This document shows positions 1 to 5,012 of a stretch of DNA of 5,271 nucleotides, one piece after another. The translations under genes and the position numbers were made by a program. The stretch lies in the NCBI GenBank assembly GCA_007125475.1, contig SLDB01000130.1, forward strand, positions 1-5,271, given 5' to 3'. The stretch comes from Nitriliruptoraceae bacterium. Lineage in GTDB: Bacteria; Actinomycetota; Nitriliruptoria; Nitriliruptorales; Nitriliruptoraceae. The stretch's first letter is position 1; each line of letters opens with the position of its first letter. Under the pieces are notes generated by a model, which was not told where the DNA came from, did no database searches, and saw nothing but the letters and a program-made list of their open reading frames with translations.

Positions 1-534
1 ACCGCCGACGCGGTGATCGAAGCCCTACGCGTCGCGCTGCGTGCCGGCGACGCACCGGCCAAACACGGCGTGAGACCGCACGTGACGATCACCATCCCCC
101 ATGATGCCGTGCGCGACGGCAACGGGGTGGTCGACGCCGCCTGGAGCGGACCGCTGACCTACGGTGAAGCCCGCCACCTACTCGATGACGCCAGCATCAG
201 CAGGCTGATCACCGACCCGGCCGGCGTTCCGATCGAGGCCGGAGAGGCGGTCAGGACCGTACCGACCGGGCTGTACCGCATCCTGACCGTCCGCGACGCC
301 GGCTGCATCGCCGCCGGGTGCGACGCCCCGGCCGCGTGGTGCGACGTGATGCACCTCGACCAGCCGTTCCGCAAGCTCGGCCGCCTACGACCCGACAACG
401 CCGCCCTGGGATGCCGAAGACACCACCGCAAATACGACCGCGGCCACCTGCAACTCACCTGGCATCAACACCGGCCCGAACTTCGACCACCCCCCAGACG
501 ACCACCCACGAATCGACCGCGCGCAGGACCGTGA
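1..534 (+). CDS. HNH endonuclease domain protein, DUF222/13E12 family (5' truncated by the window)
   Basis: The frame is open from the first base, so this is the C-terminal part of a longer protein; a GTG at 13 is in frame but is probably internal. Counting from that GTG, residues 20-30 (RPHVTITIP), 54-70 and 80-95 (RTVPTGLYRILTVRD) follow the stretch that precedes the HNH domain in DUF222/13E12 proteins. The domain then runs through C98, C103, W109-C110-D111, H114, N129, C134 and H137-H138, and a Pro/Arg-rich tail (RPELRPPPRRPP) ends it as in relatives. Members are putative nucleases, often multicopy in actinobacteria, with unclear physiological roles. Two positions differ from the usual pattern as I remember it: the His pair after 'CDA' reads V-M-H, so the first His is Met113, and the final 'HHxxxH' His is Asp142. 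Cleavage activity is therefore uncertain. The family assignment is firm; the function is not. Confidence 0.85.
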   Translation, partial: TADAVIEALRVALRAGDAPAKHGVRPHVTITIPHDAVRDGNGVVDAAWSGPLTYGEARHLLDDASISRLITDPAGVPIEAGEAVRTVPTGLYRILTVRDAGCIAAGCDAPAAWCDVMHLDQPFRKLGRLRPDNAALGCRRHHRKYDRGHLQLTWHQHRPELRPPPRRPPTNRPRAGP

Positions 535-726
535 CCGCACACCCCCAGGATGACCCCTCACGCCTGCAGGACCCGGACGACCCCGAAGATCCCGAACGAC
601 CCCCGGGTAGTCGGAGGAACCCGGAGGTGCATCGTTCCGTGTCCTCGCCCATGTTCGAGGCTTTCGGGTGTTCACGTCGCCGCGGCGGTGCGGGTCCTCC
701 CGGCTGCGACGGTGATGGCCTGCTGG

Positions 727-750
727 CGTCCGGACGGACACTGCCGGACG
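727..750 (+). repeat. Inverted repeat, possible hairpin
   Basis: CGTCCGG (727-733) and CCGGACG (744-750) are perfect reverse complements around a 10-base loop. It lies about 190 bases past the HNH stop and no T-run follows, so a terminator role is only a guess. Short GC-rich dyads also arise by chance at this composition. Confidence 0.25.
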
Positions 751-1019
751 TGGTCTGGGCCGCGTCGGAATCCGCACGGTCGATGCGCCGGTCGCGCAGA
801 ATCGCGTCCGTTCACCCGGGCCCGTACCGGCCCGCGCCGCGTGCCCGCTCACGCCCTCGGCACAGGTTGCAGGACGGAGTGGCGCGAGGGCGAGCATGCC
901 GGTTTCCCCAGGTGGCGGATCGCCGTCGGACACATCGATCTGCGATCGGCCGTAACACGCTGCGGGCGCCGGGCGATGACGTCCACGGGAGCGCTGCTAC
1001 GTGCCGGCCGCTCTCTGAC

Positions 1020-1052
1020 TGACGAAAGACCTGTCCTGACGAACGACCCGTC
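1020..1052 (+). promoter_or_regulatory. 17-bp-period direct repeat upstream of the SLH gene (candidate operator)
   Basis: TGACGAAAGACCTGTC (1020-1035) and TGACGAACGACCCGTC (1037-1052) match at 14 of 16 positions, with one base between them. The pair ends 9 bases before the GAAAGG ribosome binding site of the SLH gene, so it lies in the 5' leader or core promoter. Two near-identical half-sites in tandem at this place suggest a regulator binding site, but no known motif was recognised. Confidence 0.35.
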
Positions 1053-1076
1053 GAGCAATGTGAAAGGTGCGCATTC

Positions 1077-1805
1077 ATGCGACTGCCCAGATTCTTCGTG
1101 CTCGCGGTGGGTATCAGCGCCGCGTTGGCGATGGCCGTCCCGGCCACCGCCGAAACCCATCAACTCCACGAGCAGGTGCCCGACCAGGGCGAGTCCTACC
1201 GCGGCAACCCCGTCGAGGACTGCCTCCCCGACGAGGACGCCCAGCCCGACGACGTCGATGAGGCCCAGGTCGCCGAGTGCATCCTCGACGCGCTCCCCGA
1301 CATCGTGGGCAGCACCCACGCCGCGAACGTGATCGCGATCGTGCGCAACGGCATTGCCACCGGGTTCGGGGACGGCACGTTCCGTCCCGAGGCGGACGTC
1401 ACCCGCGGTCAGATGGCCACCGCGCTGAGCCTCGCCCTGGATGTCGAGCCCTCCGAGAACGCCGAGCTGCCCGACGACGTGCCCCCGGACTCGGCGCACG
1501 CCCACGGGATCGCGGCGATCCTCGAAGGGGAGATCGCCCAGGGCCGTGCCGACGGCAGCTTCGGCCCCCACGAAACGGTGAGCCGTGGCCACCTGGCGAC
1601 GATGCTGGCCAACGCACTCGAACTCGTCGGTGAGAACACCGACGAACTGCCCGAGGATGCCCGCGGCAGCGTGCACGCCGAGGCGATCGCCGCGTTGCTC
1701 GGTGAGCAGATCGTCGTCGGGTACGAGGACGGCACGTTCCGGCCCGCCGAGAACGTCAACCGTGGCCACATGGCGACCTACATCGCCGGGGCACTGGGCC
1801 TGTAG
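1077..1805 (+). CDS. Secreted S-layer-homology (SLH) protein with three SLH repeats
   Basis: The 242-residue product starts with a clear Sec signal peptide: R2/R5 charged region, hydrophobic core to about residue 20, and cleavage predicted after VPATA at 25. The ATG at 1077 is supported by GAAAGG at 1062-1067, 9 bases upstream. Residues 26-75 form an acidic linker with cysteines C49 and C68. Three SLH repeats fill the rest, at about 79-123, 139-183 and 198-242. Each has an S/T-x-H-A helix start, a G-(F/R/Y)-x-D-G-(T/S)-F-x-P loop and an R-G-(Q/H)-(M/L)-A-T helix; these last motifs begin at T109, S169 and N228, a period of 59-60 residues. SLH domains bind cell-wall-linked polysaccharide and hold proteins at the surface. 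No catalytic or cargo domain is present, so the protein could be a surface coat, spacer or adaptor. The usual TRAE signature is TRGQ, SRGH and NRGH here. Identification is firm; the specific role is unknown. Confidence 0.92.
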   Translation: MRLPRFFVLAVGISAALAMAVPATAETHQLHEQVPDQGESYRGNPVEDCLPDEDAQPDDVDEAQVAECILDALPDIVGSTHAANVIAIVRNGIATGFGDGTFRPEADVTRGQMATALSLALDVEPSENAELPDDVPPDSAHAHGIAAILEGEIAQGRADGSFGPHETVSRGHLATMLANALELVGENTDELPEDARGSVHAEAIAALLGEQIVVGYEDGTFRPAENVNRGHMATYIAGALGL

Positions 1806-1830
1806 CCACGAGACTCGCCAGCCGTCACGA

Positions 1831-1886
1831 CGGACGTGTGGCCGCTCGAGGCGTGGTAGCAGTCACGCCCGGCGGCCACGCGTCGG
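1831..1886 (+). terminator. Long hairpin downstream of the SLH gene, probable terminator without a U-tract
   Basis: Bases 1831-1845 (CGGACGTGTGGCCGC) pair with 1872-1886 (GCGGCCACGCGTCGG) over 15 positions with one G-G mismatch and one G-U wobble. Inside, GGCGTG (1850-1855) pairs perfectly with CACGCC (1864-1869) around an 8-base loop, and C1847/G1848 can pair with G1871/C1870. The result is a nearly continuous hairpin of about 23 pairs starting 25 bases after the SLH stop. No T-run follows, so it would be of the U-less kind proposed for GC-rich actinobacteria. It lies between convergent genes and could act in both directions. Confidence 0.55.
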
Positions 1887-2052
1887 TCACACGACGACGC
1901 CAGCCACGATTTCGGTGTCGACGGTCCGCGCGGCGAGACCGGCCGGACCGGCGGGAACGGCGAGACCGCGGTAACGCCCGAGAGCAGCACGCCAGGCGAG
2001 GCGCCCCCGGTGAACCGGGTCCTCGATCGTTCCTTGCGGCAAGCGGTAGAAG

Positions 2053-2077
2053 GCAGCCTCGTCTTGGCGAGGCCTGC
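2053..2077 (-). terminator. Stem-loop just after the minus-strand secreted-protein gene
   Basis: On the minus strand, GCAGGCCTCG (2077-2068) pairs with CGAGGCTGC (2061-2053), giving nine pairs with one bulged base around a 6-base loop (CCAAGA). It begins 6 bases after the TGA of the 2084-2383 gene and is followed on that strand by CTTCT, a short pyrimidine run. Position and shape suit a factor-independent terminator with a weak tail. Confidence 0.5.
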
Positions 2078-2083
2078 GTGCGA

Positions 2084-2383
2084 TCACTCGCCGTGAGGAC
2101 ATCCGGGCCCACCGGGCCCGCGGATGTCTGCGGCAGGTGAGGACTCGGCGCCGGCGCACGCGGCGTTGAGCCCGCCGGCGTGCGGAGCGAAGAGGGTGAA
2201 CGGGTCCGGTGTCTTGAAGGGTGCCGGCGTCTCGAACAGCACCTCGGGGTTCGTCCCGACCCAGACTTCGTGGTGGGCGTCCGTACCCGGTGGCGTCACC
2301 GACAGGATGTGCGCAAATGCCGGACCAGCCATCAATCCGGACGCGATAAGGGTTGCCGCGAGCAGTACGACGAGGCGTTTCAT
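2084..2383 (-). CDS. Small secreted protein with a cysteine pair, unknown function
   Basis: The 99-residue product starts at the ATG complementary to 2381-2383. GGAG on the minus strand (2393-2390), 6 bases upstream, and a textbook signal peptide beginning at MKR both decide this start, although the frame stays open further upstream. The signal is K2/R3, a hydrophobic core and cleavage after GPAFA at 24. The mature 75 residues begin HILSVTPPG, have a Pro/Phe-rich middle (residues 46-67) and end with C76 and C95 (CAGAESSP and GCPHGE), which could form one disulfide outside the cell. There is no lipobox, no second membrane segment and no motif I can assign. The 'VTPPG...CxA...CxHG' layout seems vaguely familiar from small exported actinobacterial proteins, but I cannot name a family. 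It converges on the SLH gene and diverges from the alpha/beta hydrolase gene. Its upstream dyads suggest regulation. Confidence 0.72.
   Translation of the reverse strand: MKRLVVLLAATLIASGLMAGPAFAHILSVTPPGTDAHHEVWVGTNPEVLFETPAPFKTPDPFTLFAPHAGGLNAACAGAESSPAADIRGPGGPGCPHGE
2098..2128 (-). repeat. GC-rich inverted repeat inside the 3' end of the small secreted protein gene
   Basis: GACATCCGGGCCC (2098-2110) and its complement at 2114-2128 form 13 pairs with a 3-base loop and a 2-base GC bulge. It falls within codons for the last residues (about 86-95, DIRGPGGPGC), so part of the symmetry may come from Gly/Pro codons. In the mRNA it would form a stable stem just before the stop, in addition to the stem after the stop. 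Confidence 0.4.
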
Positions 2384-2389
2384 CGCGGT

Positions 2390-2393
2390 CTCC
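2390..2393 (-). promoter_or_regulatory. Ribosome binding site fixing the start of the small secreted protein
   Basis: GGAG reads on the minus strand, with the 6 bases ACCGCG between it and the ATG. No comparable site precedes the in-frame starts further upstream, so the short form beginning at the signal peptide is preferred. Confidence 0.6.
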
Positions 2394-2414
2394 GTTGGAG
2401 TGTCTGCCACGACC

Positions 2415-2431
2415 GCGGACCGGCGGTCCGC
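2415..2431. promoter_or_regulatory. Perfect dyad in the leader/promoter of the small secreted protein gene
   Basis: GCGGACC (2415-2421) and GGTCCGC (2425-2431) are perfect inverted arms with a 3-base centre, 32-48 bases upstream of the minus-strand ATG. It could be a regulator site in DNA or a hairpin in the 5' leader of that mRNA. It touches the next dyad. Confidence 0.35.
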
Positions 2432-2444
2432 ATGTACGACATGC
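2430..2444. promoter_or_regulatory. Operator-like palindrome GCATGT-ACG-ACATGC
   Basis: Six-base arms GCATGT (2430-2435) and ACATGC (2439-2444) flank ACG. The arms are less GC-rich than their surroundings, which makes a chance dyad less likely than for all-GC repeats. It sits 47-61 bases before the minus-strand start and shares two bases with the adjacent dyad. No known regulator consensus was recognised. Confidence 0.4.
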
Positions 2445-2575
2445 TCCGCCGATCTCCACCGGCCGGCAATCTCTCGTGCGCCCAGCAGCACCGAGGGGTG
2501 TCGACCGTCGGCGCGGCATGCCACGACGGCGACGCTTGCGCGCCTGTCGTCTCCCGGCAGCCTCGACTCCGCCAT

Positions 2576-2594
2576 TGATCCGCCTGACGGATCA
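2576..2594. promoter_or_regulatory. Operator-like dyad TGATCCG-CCTGA-CGGATCA between divergent genes
   Basis: Seven-base arms (2576-2582 and 2588-2594) are perfect inverted repeats around a 5-base spacer, 86-104 bases upstream of the hydrolase GTG and about 190 bases from the divergent gene. The 19-bp size and symmetry fit a dimeric helix-turn-helix regulator such as a TetR-type protein, but no such gene is in the window. Confidence 0.4.
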
Positions 2595-2668
2595 GCGCAG
2601 GATCGGGGGTGCGGCACGCCGCTGCCGCTTCACCGACCCAGCGGCCGGTGATGCGTCAACGGGCCCCG

Positions 2669-2676
2669 AAGGGAGG
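2669..2676 (+). promoter_or_regulatory. Ribosome binding site selecting the GTG start of the alpha/beta hydrolase
   Basis: AAGGGAGG ends 4 bases before the GTG at 2681. Spacing is on the short side, but the match to the anti-Shine-Dalgarno sequence is strong. In-frame ATGs at 2609 and 2651 have no comparable site, and homology to the hydrolase fold begins only after the GTG. Confidence 0.6.
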
Positions 2677-2680
2677 ACCC

Positions 2681-3568
2681 GTGAGCCAGGAACCCGACGA
2701 GGGGCAGGTCCGGTTGGGGACGGATCGCACGCTGTCGTACACCCGCTACGGCGCCGCCGACGGGCCCACCGTGCTCGTCCTCGACGGAGCGGGCTCCCGG
2801 GTCCAGGCTCACCTGGCCGATCCGGTCGCCCGGCGCCTCGGGACCCGCCTGATCGCGCCGGACCGTCCGGGGTTCCGCGGTTCCGCCCCCGCTCCGAGGC
2901 TCTCCCTGACGGGACACGCCGAGGTCCTCGTCGAACTCCTCGACGCGTTCCGGATCGACCGGGTGGGGGTCCTCGCCCAGTCGTTGGGGGCGCCCTTCGG
3001 GCTCGCGCTCGCCCACGCCCACCCGGGACGGGTGCACCACCTCGGCCTGGTCGGACCCATCGGACCGTTGGACCATCCCGGGGCACGCGAGGGGATGGAC
3101 CGTTTCACACGGACGGTGTTCACACTCGCACGCCGTGCGCCGATGCTGCTGGAAGGGGTGTTCCGACTGATGCGTCGACGGGTCGGGCGCGACCCCGACC
3201 GGGCCGCCGAGCGGTTCGCCCGGCTCCGGCCCGCACCCGACCAGCAGGTGATGCGCCGCGAGGAGGTGTGGCCGATCCTCGTCGAGCACTTCCCCGAACT
3301 GTGGGCGTCGCCGGACGCGGCCCGGGCGGAGTTCCGCCTCGTGGCCAGGCCGTGGGGGTTCGACGTCGCCGAGATCACCGTGCCCACCACGATCTGGGCG
3401 GCCGGGACCGACACGGTCCACCCTCCGGCGATGGCCCGCGACCTGGCCCGCCGGATCCCGCACGCGGACCTGCAGATCGACCCGGAAGGCGGCGTGTTCG
3501 GGTTCCTCGACCGCAGCGAGGAGATCCTGCGCACCGTCACCCCGCCGGCGCCGGACCCCGACCGGTGA
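2681..3568 (+). CDS. Alpha/beta-fold hydrolase homologue lacking the catalytic histidine
   Basis: The 295-residue protein starts at GTG 2681, chosen by its ribosome binding site. The order of elements is that of a single-domain alpha/beta hydrolase: strand and oxyanion-hole region at 30-39 (TVLVLDGAGS), IAPDRPGF at 58-65, nucleophile elbow AQSLGAP with Ser101 at 99-105, a helical cap at roughly 130-225, RPWGFDVAEITVP before the acid strand, Asp244 in AGTDTVHPP, and the terminal block PEGGVFGFLDRSEEIL at 268-283. In relatives this last block reads PG-x-GHF, with the catalytic His; here it is Val272 (GTG at 3494-3496). The oxyanion-hole 'HG' is also D35-G36, and 'GFGRS' is GFRGS. The reading frame is intact. 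Normal members hydrolyse esters, amides or epoxides in the cytoplasm. This one may be a pseudoenzyme, or another His (H247 or H261) may serve. Fold assignment is firm; activity is doubtful and the substrate unknown. Confidence 0.88.
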   Translation: MSQEPDEGQVRLGTDRTLSYTRYGAADGPTVLVLDGAGSRVQAHLADPVARRLGTRLIAPDRPGFRGSAPAPRLSLTGHAEVLVELLDAFRIDRVGVLAQSLGAPFGLALAHAHPGRVHHLGLVGPIGPLDHPGAREGMDRFTRTVFTLARRAPMLLEGVFRLMRRRVGRDPDRAAERFARLRPAPDQQVMRREEVWPILVEHFPELWASPDAARAEFRLVARPWGFDVAEITVPTTIWAAGTDTVHPPAMARDLARRIPHADLQIDPEGGVFGFLDRSEEILRTVTPPAPDPDR

Positions 3569-3575
3569 GTCCGGC
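3550..3575 (+). terminator. Weak hairpin spanning the stop codon of the alpha/beta hydrolase
   Basis: GCCGGAC (3550-3556) and GTCCGGC (3569-3575) are perfect reverse complements around a 12-base loop that contains the TGA. No T-run follows. It could help end or stabilise the transcript, but a 7-bp GC-rich stem is weak evidence alone. Confidence 0.25.
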
Positions 3576-3616
3576 ACGAACCGTCGGTGCGGCACACGGC
3601 GCGACGCTCCGCCGGC

Positions 3617-3700
3617 GTTCGTCGTCGGTTTCGCCAACGGTGTCGCCAATGGTGTCGGCAACGGTGTCGCCAATGGTGTCGGCGTCGGTTTCGGCGTCGG
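3617..3700 (+). repeat. 12-bp tandem repeat array between the two hydrolase genes
   Basis: Six clear 12-base units run from 3629 to 3700: TTTCGCCAACGG, TGTCGCCAATGG, TGTCGGCAACGG, TGTCGCCAATGG, TGTCGGCGTCGG and TTTCGGCGTCGG. A more diverged seventh (GTTCGTCGTCGG) precedes them at 3617. There is also a 24-bp higher-order unit: 3641-3664 and 3665-3688 match at 22 of 24. The period is a multiple of three, so every frame gives a 4-residue repeat. One frame (3618-3713) reads a Gly-every-fourth-residue peptide ending at TAG but has no start codon nearby. The array lies in the leader/promoter region of the serine hydrolase gene and looks like a slippage-made minisatellite. Confidence 0.85.
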
Positions 3701-3752
3701 TGATGAGGAGTAGCGGCGACGGTGTTCGAGACGCCCGTGGACAGGAGCGACG

Positions 3753-5012
3753 ATGGGGAGCAGGGGAGGCGGGTCGGACGAACTGATCCGCGGTGATGTC
3801 GATGAGGGGTACGGCGCCGTCGCCGACGCCTTCCGGCGCAACTTCCGTGAGCGCGGCGAGATCGGGGCGGCGTGTGGCGTCTACCGCGACGGGCGGAAGG
3901 TGGTGGATCTCTGGGGCGGGTACCGCGACGGGGTCCACCGACTGCCGTGGGAACACGACACGATCGTGACGATGATGTCGCTGACCAAGGGCATCGCCGC
4001 GATCACCCTCGCGCACGCACACTCGCGCGGGCTGCTCGCGTTCGATGAAGCGGTGGCTACCTACTGGCCCGAGTTCGCGCAGCAGGGAAAGGGCAGGATC
4101 ACGGTCCGGCAGCTGCTGTCGCATCAGGCCGGCCTGCCGGTGATCGACGCGGACGTCGACCCGGGCGTCCTCGCCGACCCCGACGCGATCGCCGAGGTGC
4201 TCGCCCGCCAGGCGCCGTTGTGGGAGCCGGGCACCCGGCACGGTTACCACGCGGTGTCGCTGGGGTTCTACGAGGCCGAGCTGCTGCGCCGGGTCGACCC
4301 GCAGGCACGGACACTGGGCCGCTACCTCGCCGAGGAGATCGCCACCCCCCTCGACCTCGAGTTCTACATCGGGCTGCCGGACGAGGTGCCGGACGATCGG
4401 CGGGCGCGGTTGCACACCCCCAGGCCGGCGCAGGCCTTGAAGTACCTCAATCGCATGCCGTGGCGCTACGTCGTCGGTCTGGTCAACCCGCGCAGCCCGA
4501 CACGGCAGGCGTTGACGCTCCCGGGCATCCCGGTGATGTCCGACCCGGACATCGTCAACCGCCGCGAGTTCCTGGCACCGGAGCTGGCCGCGATCAACGG
4601 CACCGGCCTGGTCCGCAGCGTCGCGCGGGCGTACGGGTGCCTGGCCACCGGTGGCGGGGAGCTGGGGTTGACCCGCGAGACGCTGGAGGCCCTCGAGGCG
4701 CCGGCCACCCCGCCGACGGGAGGCACCCGCGACGACGTGCTCCGCTTCGACACCCGCTACGCGTTGGGCTGCATCAAGCCGACGCCGAGGTATCCGTTCG
4801 GCGGGTCGCAGGGACGCGCGTTCGGGATGCCCGGCGGCGGTGGCTCGATGGGGTTCGCCGACCCGGAGCACGGGATCGGGTACGGCTACGCCCCCAACCG
4901 CTTCAGCGTCACCCTCCCGCCCGACCCGCGGTCCTCAGCGCTCGAGCGTGCGCTGTACGACTCGATCGGGGCGCCTCCGCCTCCTGCAGAGCACGCCAGG
5001 ACCGCGGCCTGA
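3753..5012 (+). CDS. Serine beta-lactamase-like hydrolase / family VIII-type esterase (PF00144)
   Basis: The 419-residue protein starts at ATG 3753, with GGAG (3744-3747) 5 bases upstream. It has no signal peptide or membrane segment, so it is probably cytoplasmic. Landmarks of the beta-lactamase fold shared with EstB/LipL-type esterases are present: CGVYRDGRKVVDLWGG (41-56), S76-L-T-K79 (the SxxK nucleophile and base), LLSHQAGLP (121-129), Y165-H-A in PGTRHGYHAVSLGF (the tyrosine motif) and FG-M359-PGGGGSMGFADPE (357-371, the third motif, often HxG in relatives). Length suits the family at about 380-430 residues. Such enzymes hydrolyse short-chain esters, sometimes beta-lactams or related amides; the substrate cannot be read from the sequence. 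Met359 in place of His is a variant I believe occurs in relatives. It lies 184 bp after the alpha/beta hydrolase gene on the same strand, with the tandem repeat array between them. Confidence 0.92.
   Translation: MGSRGGGSDELIRGDVDEGYGAVADAFRRNFRERGEIGAACGVYRDGRKVVDLWGGYRDGVHRLPWEHDTIVTMMSLTKGIAAITLAHAHSRGLLAFDEAVATYWPEFAQQGKGRITVRQLLSHQAGLPVIDADVDPGVLADPDAIAEVLARQAPLWEPGTRHGYHAVSLGFYEAELLRRVDPQARTLGRYLAEEIATPLDLEFYIGLPDEVPDDRRARLHTPRPAQALKYLNRMPWRYVVGLVNPRSPTRQALTLPGIPVMSDPDIVNRREFLAPELAAINGTGLVRSVARAYGCLATGGGELGLTRETLEALEAPATPPTGGTRDDVLRFDTRYALGCIKPTPRYPFGGSQGRAFGMPGGGGSMGFADPEHGIGYGYAPNRFSVTLPPDPRSSALERALYDSIGAPPPPAEHARTAA

Larger units (their letters stand above)
535..1076. other. Long intergenic region without a convincing gene
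   Basis: About 540 bases lie between the HNH gene and the SLH gene. Open frames cross it on both strands, but none has a ribosome binding site, a recognisable domain or a protein-like composition; they are arginine/proline-rich, as expected of shadow frames in GC-rich DNA. Visible structure includes three imperfect 9-bp units of the form GAyCCsGAm (570-596), a 10-bp palindrome CGCCGCGGCG (678-687), an inverted repeat CGTCCGG/CCGGACG (727-733 and 744-750, 10-nt loop), and the 17-bp direct repeat at the right end, listed separately. I could not pick out a convincing -35/-10 pair. Confidence 0.5.

Noticed and set aside
470..620. Possible frameshift at the 3' end of the HNH gene into the next plus frame (DPDDPEDPE-type peptide)
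   Set aside because: The other frame has a higher share of G/C at third positions over 480-540, but the assigned frame ends RPELRPPPRRPP, which fits the conserved Pro/Arg tail of DUF222 HNH proteins, so no frameshift is needed.
653..660. TTCGA-type motif as a tRNA T-loop
   Set aside because: There is no accompanying acceptor, anticodon or T-arm pairing around it; no tRNA was found on either strand.
849..1769. 306-residue minus-strand frame opposite the SLH gene
   Set aside because: It is a Val/Gly-rich shadow of the SLH coding strand with no start site signal; the plus strand has a signal peptide, a ribosome binding site and three SLH repeats.
1887..2083. Minus-strand extension reading RQDEAAFYRLPQGTIEDP and onward after the small secreted protein
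   Set aside because: It looks mildly protein-like, but it lies in a different frame from the upstream gene, has no start codon with a ribosome binding site, and contains the terminator-like stem; I could not link it to a family.
2384..2617. N-terminal extension of the small secreted protein to an upstream start at 2617
   Set aside because: The extension would bury the signal peptide inside the protein and would have to cross the two dyads; the GGAG site and MKR signal start at 2383 are much better.
3617..3700. CRISPR array
   Set aside because: Units are 12 bp with no spacers and adjoin directly, so this is a simple tandem repeat.
2630..3841. 403-residue open frame on the minus strand opposite the alpha/beta hydrolase
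   Set aside because: It has Arg/Pro/Gly-rich shadow composition, runs antisense to a recognised domain protein, and includes low-complexity translation of the tandem repeat. Long antisense frames are expected in GC-rich coding DNA.
4821..4850. Met359 replacing His in the third motif of the serine hydrolase as evidence of inactivity
   Set aside because: The third motif is variable in family VIII-type enzymes and I believe the FGMPG form occurs in relatives; SxxK and the tyrosine motif are intact, so loss of activity is not supported.
3537..4871. 444-residue open frame on the minus strand opposite the serine hydrolase
   Set aside because: It is antisense to a strong PF00144-type gene, has no recognisable motif, and its Asp/Thr repeat is only the 12-bp array read in another frame.
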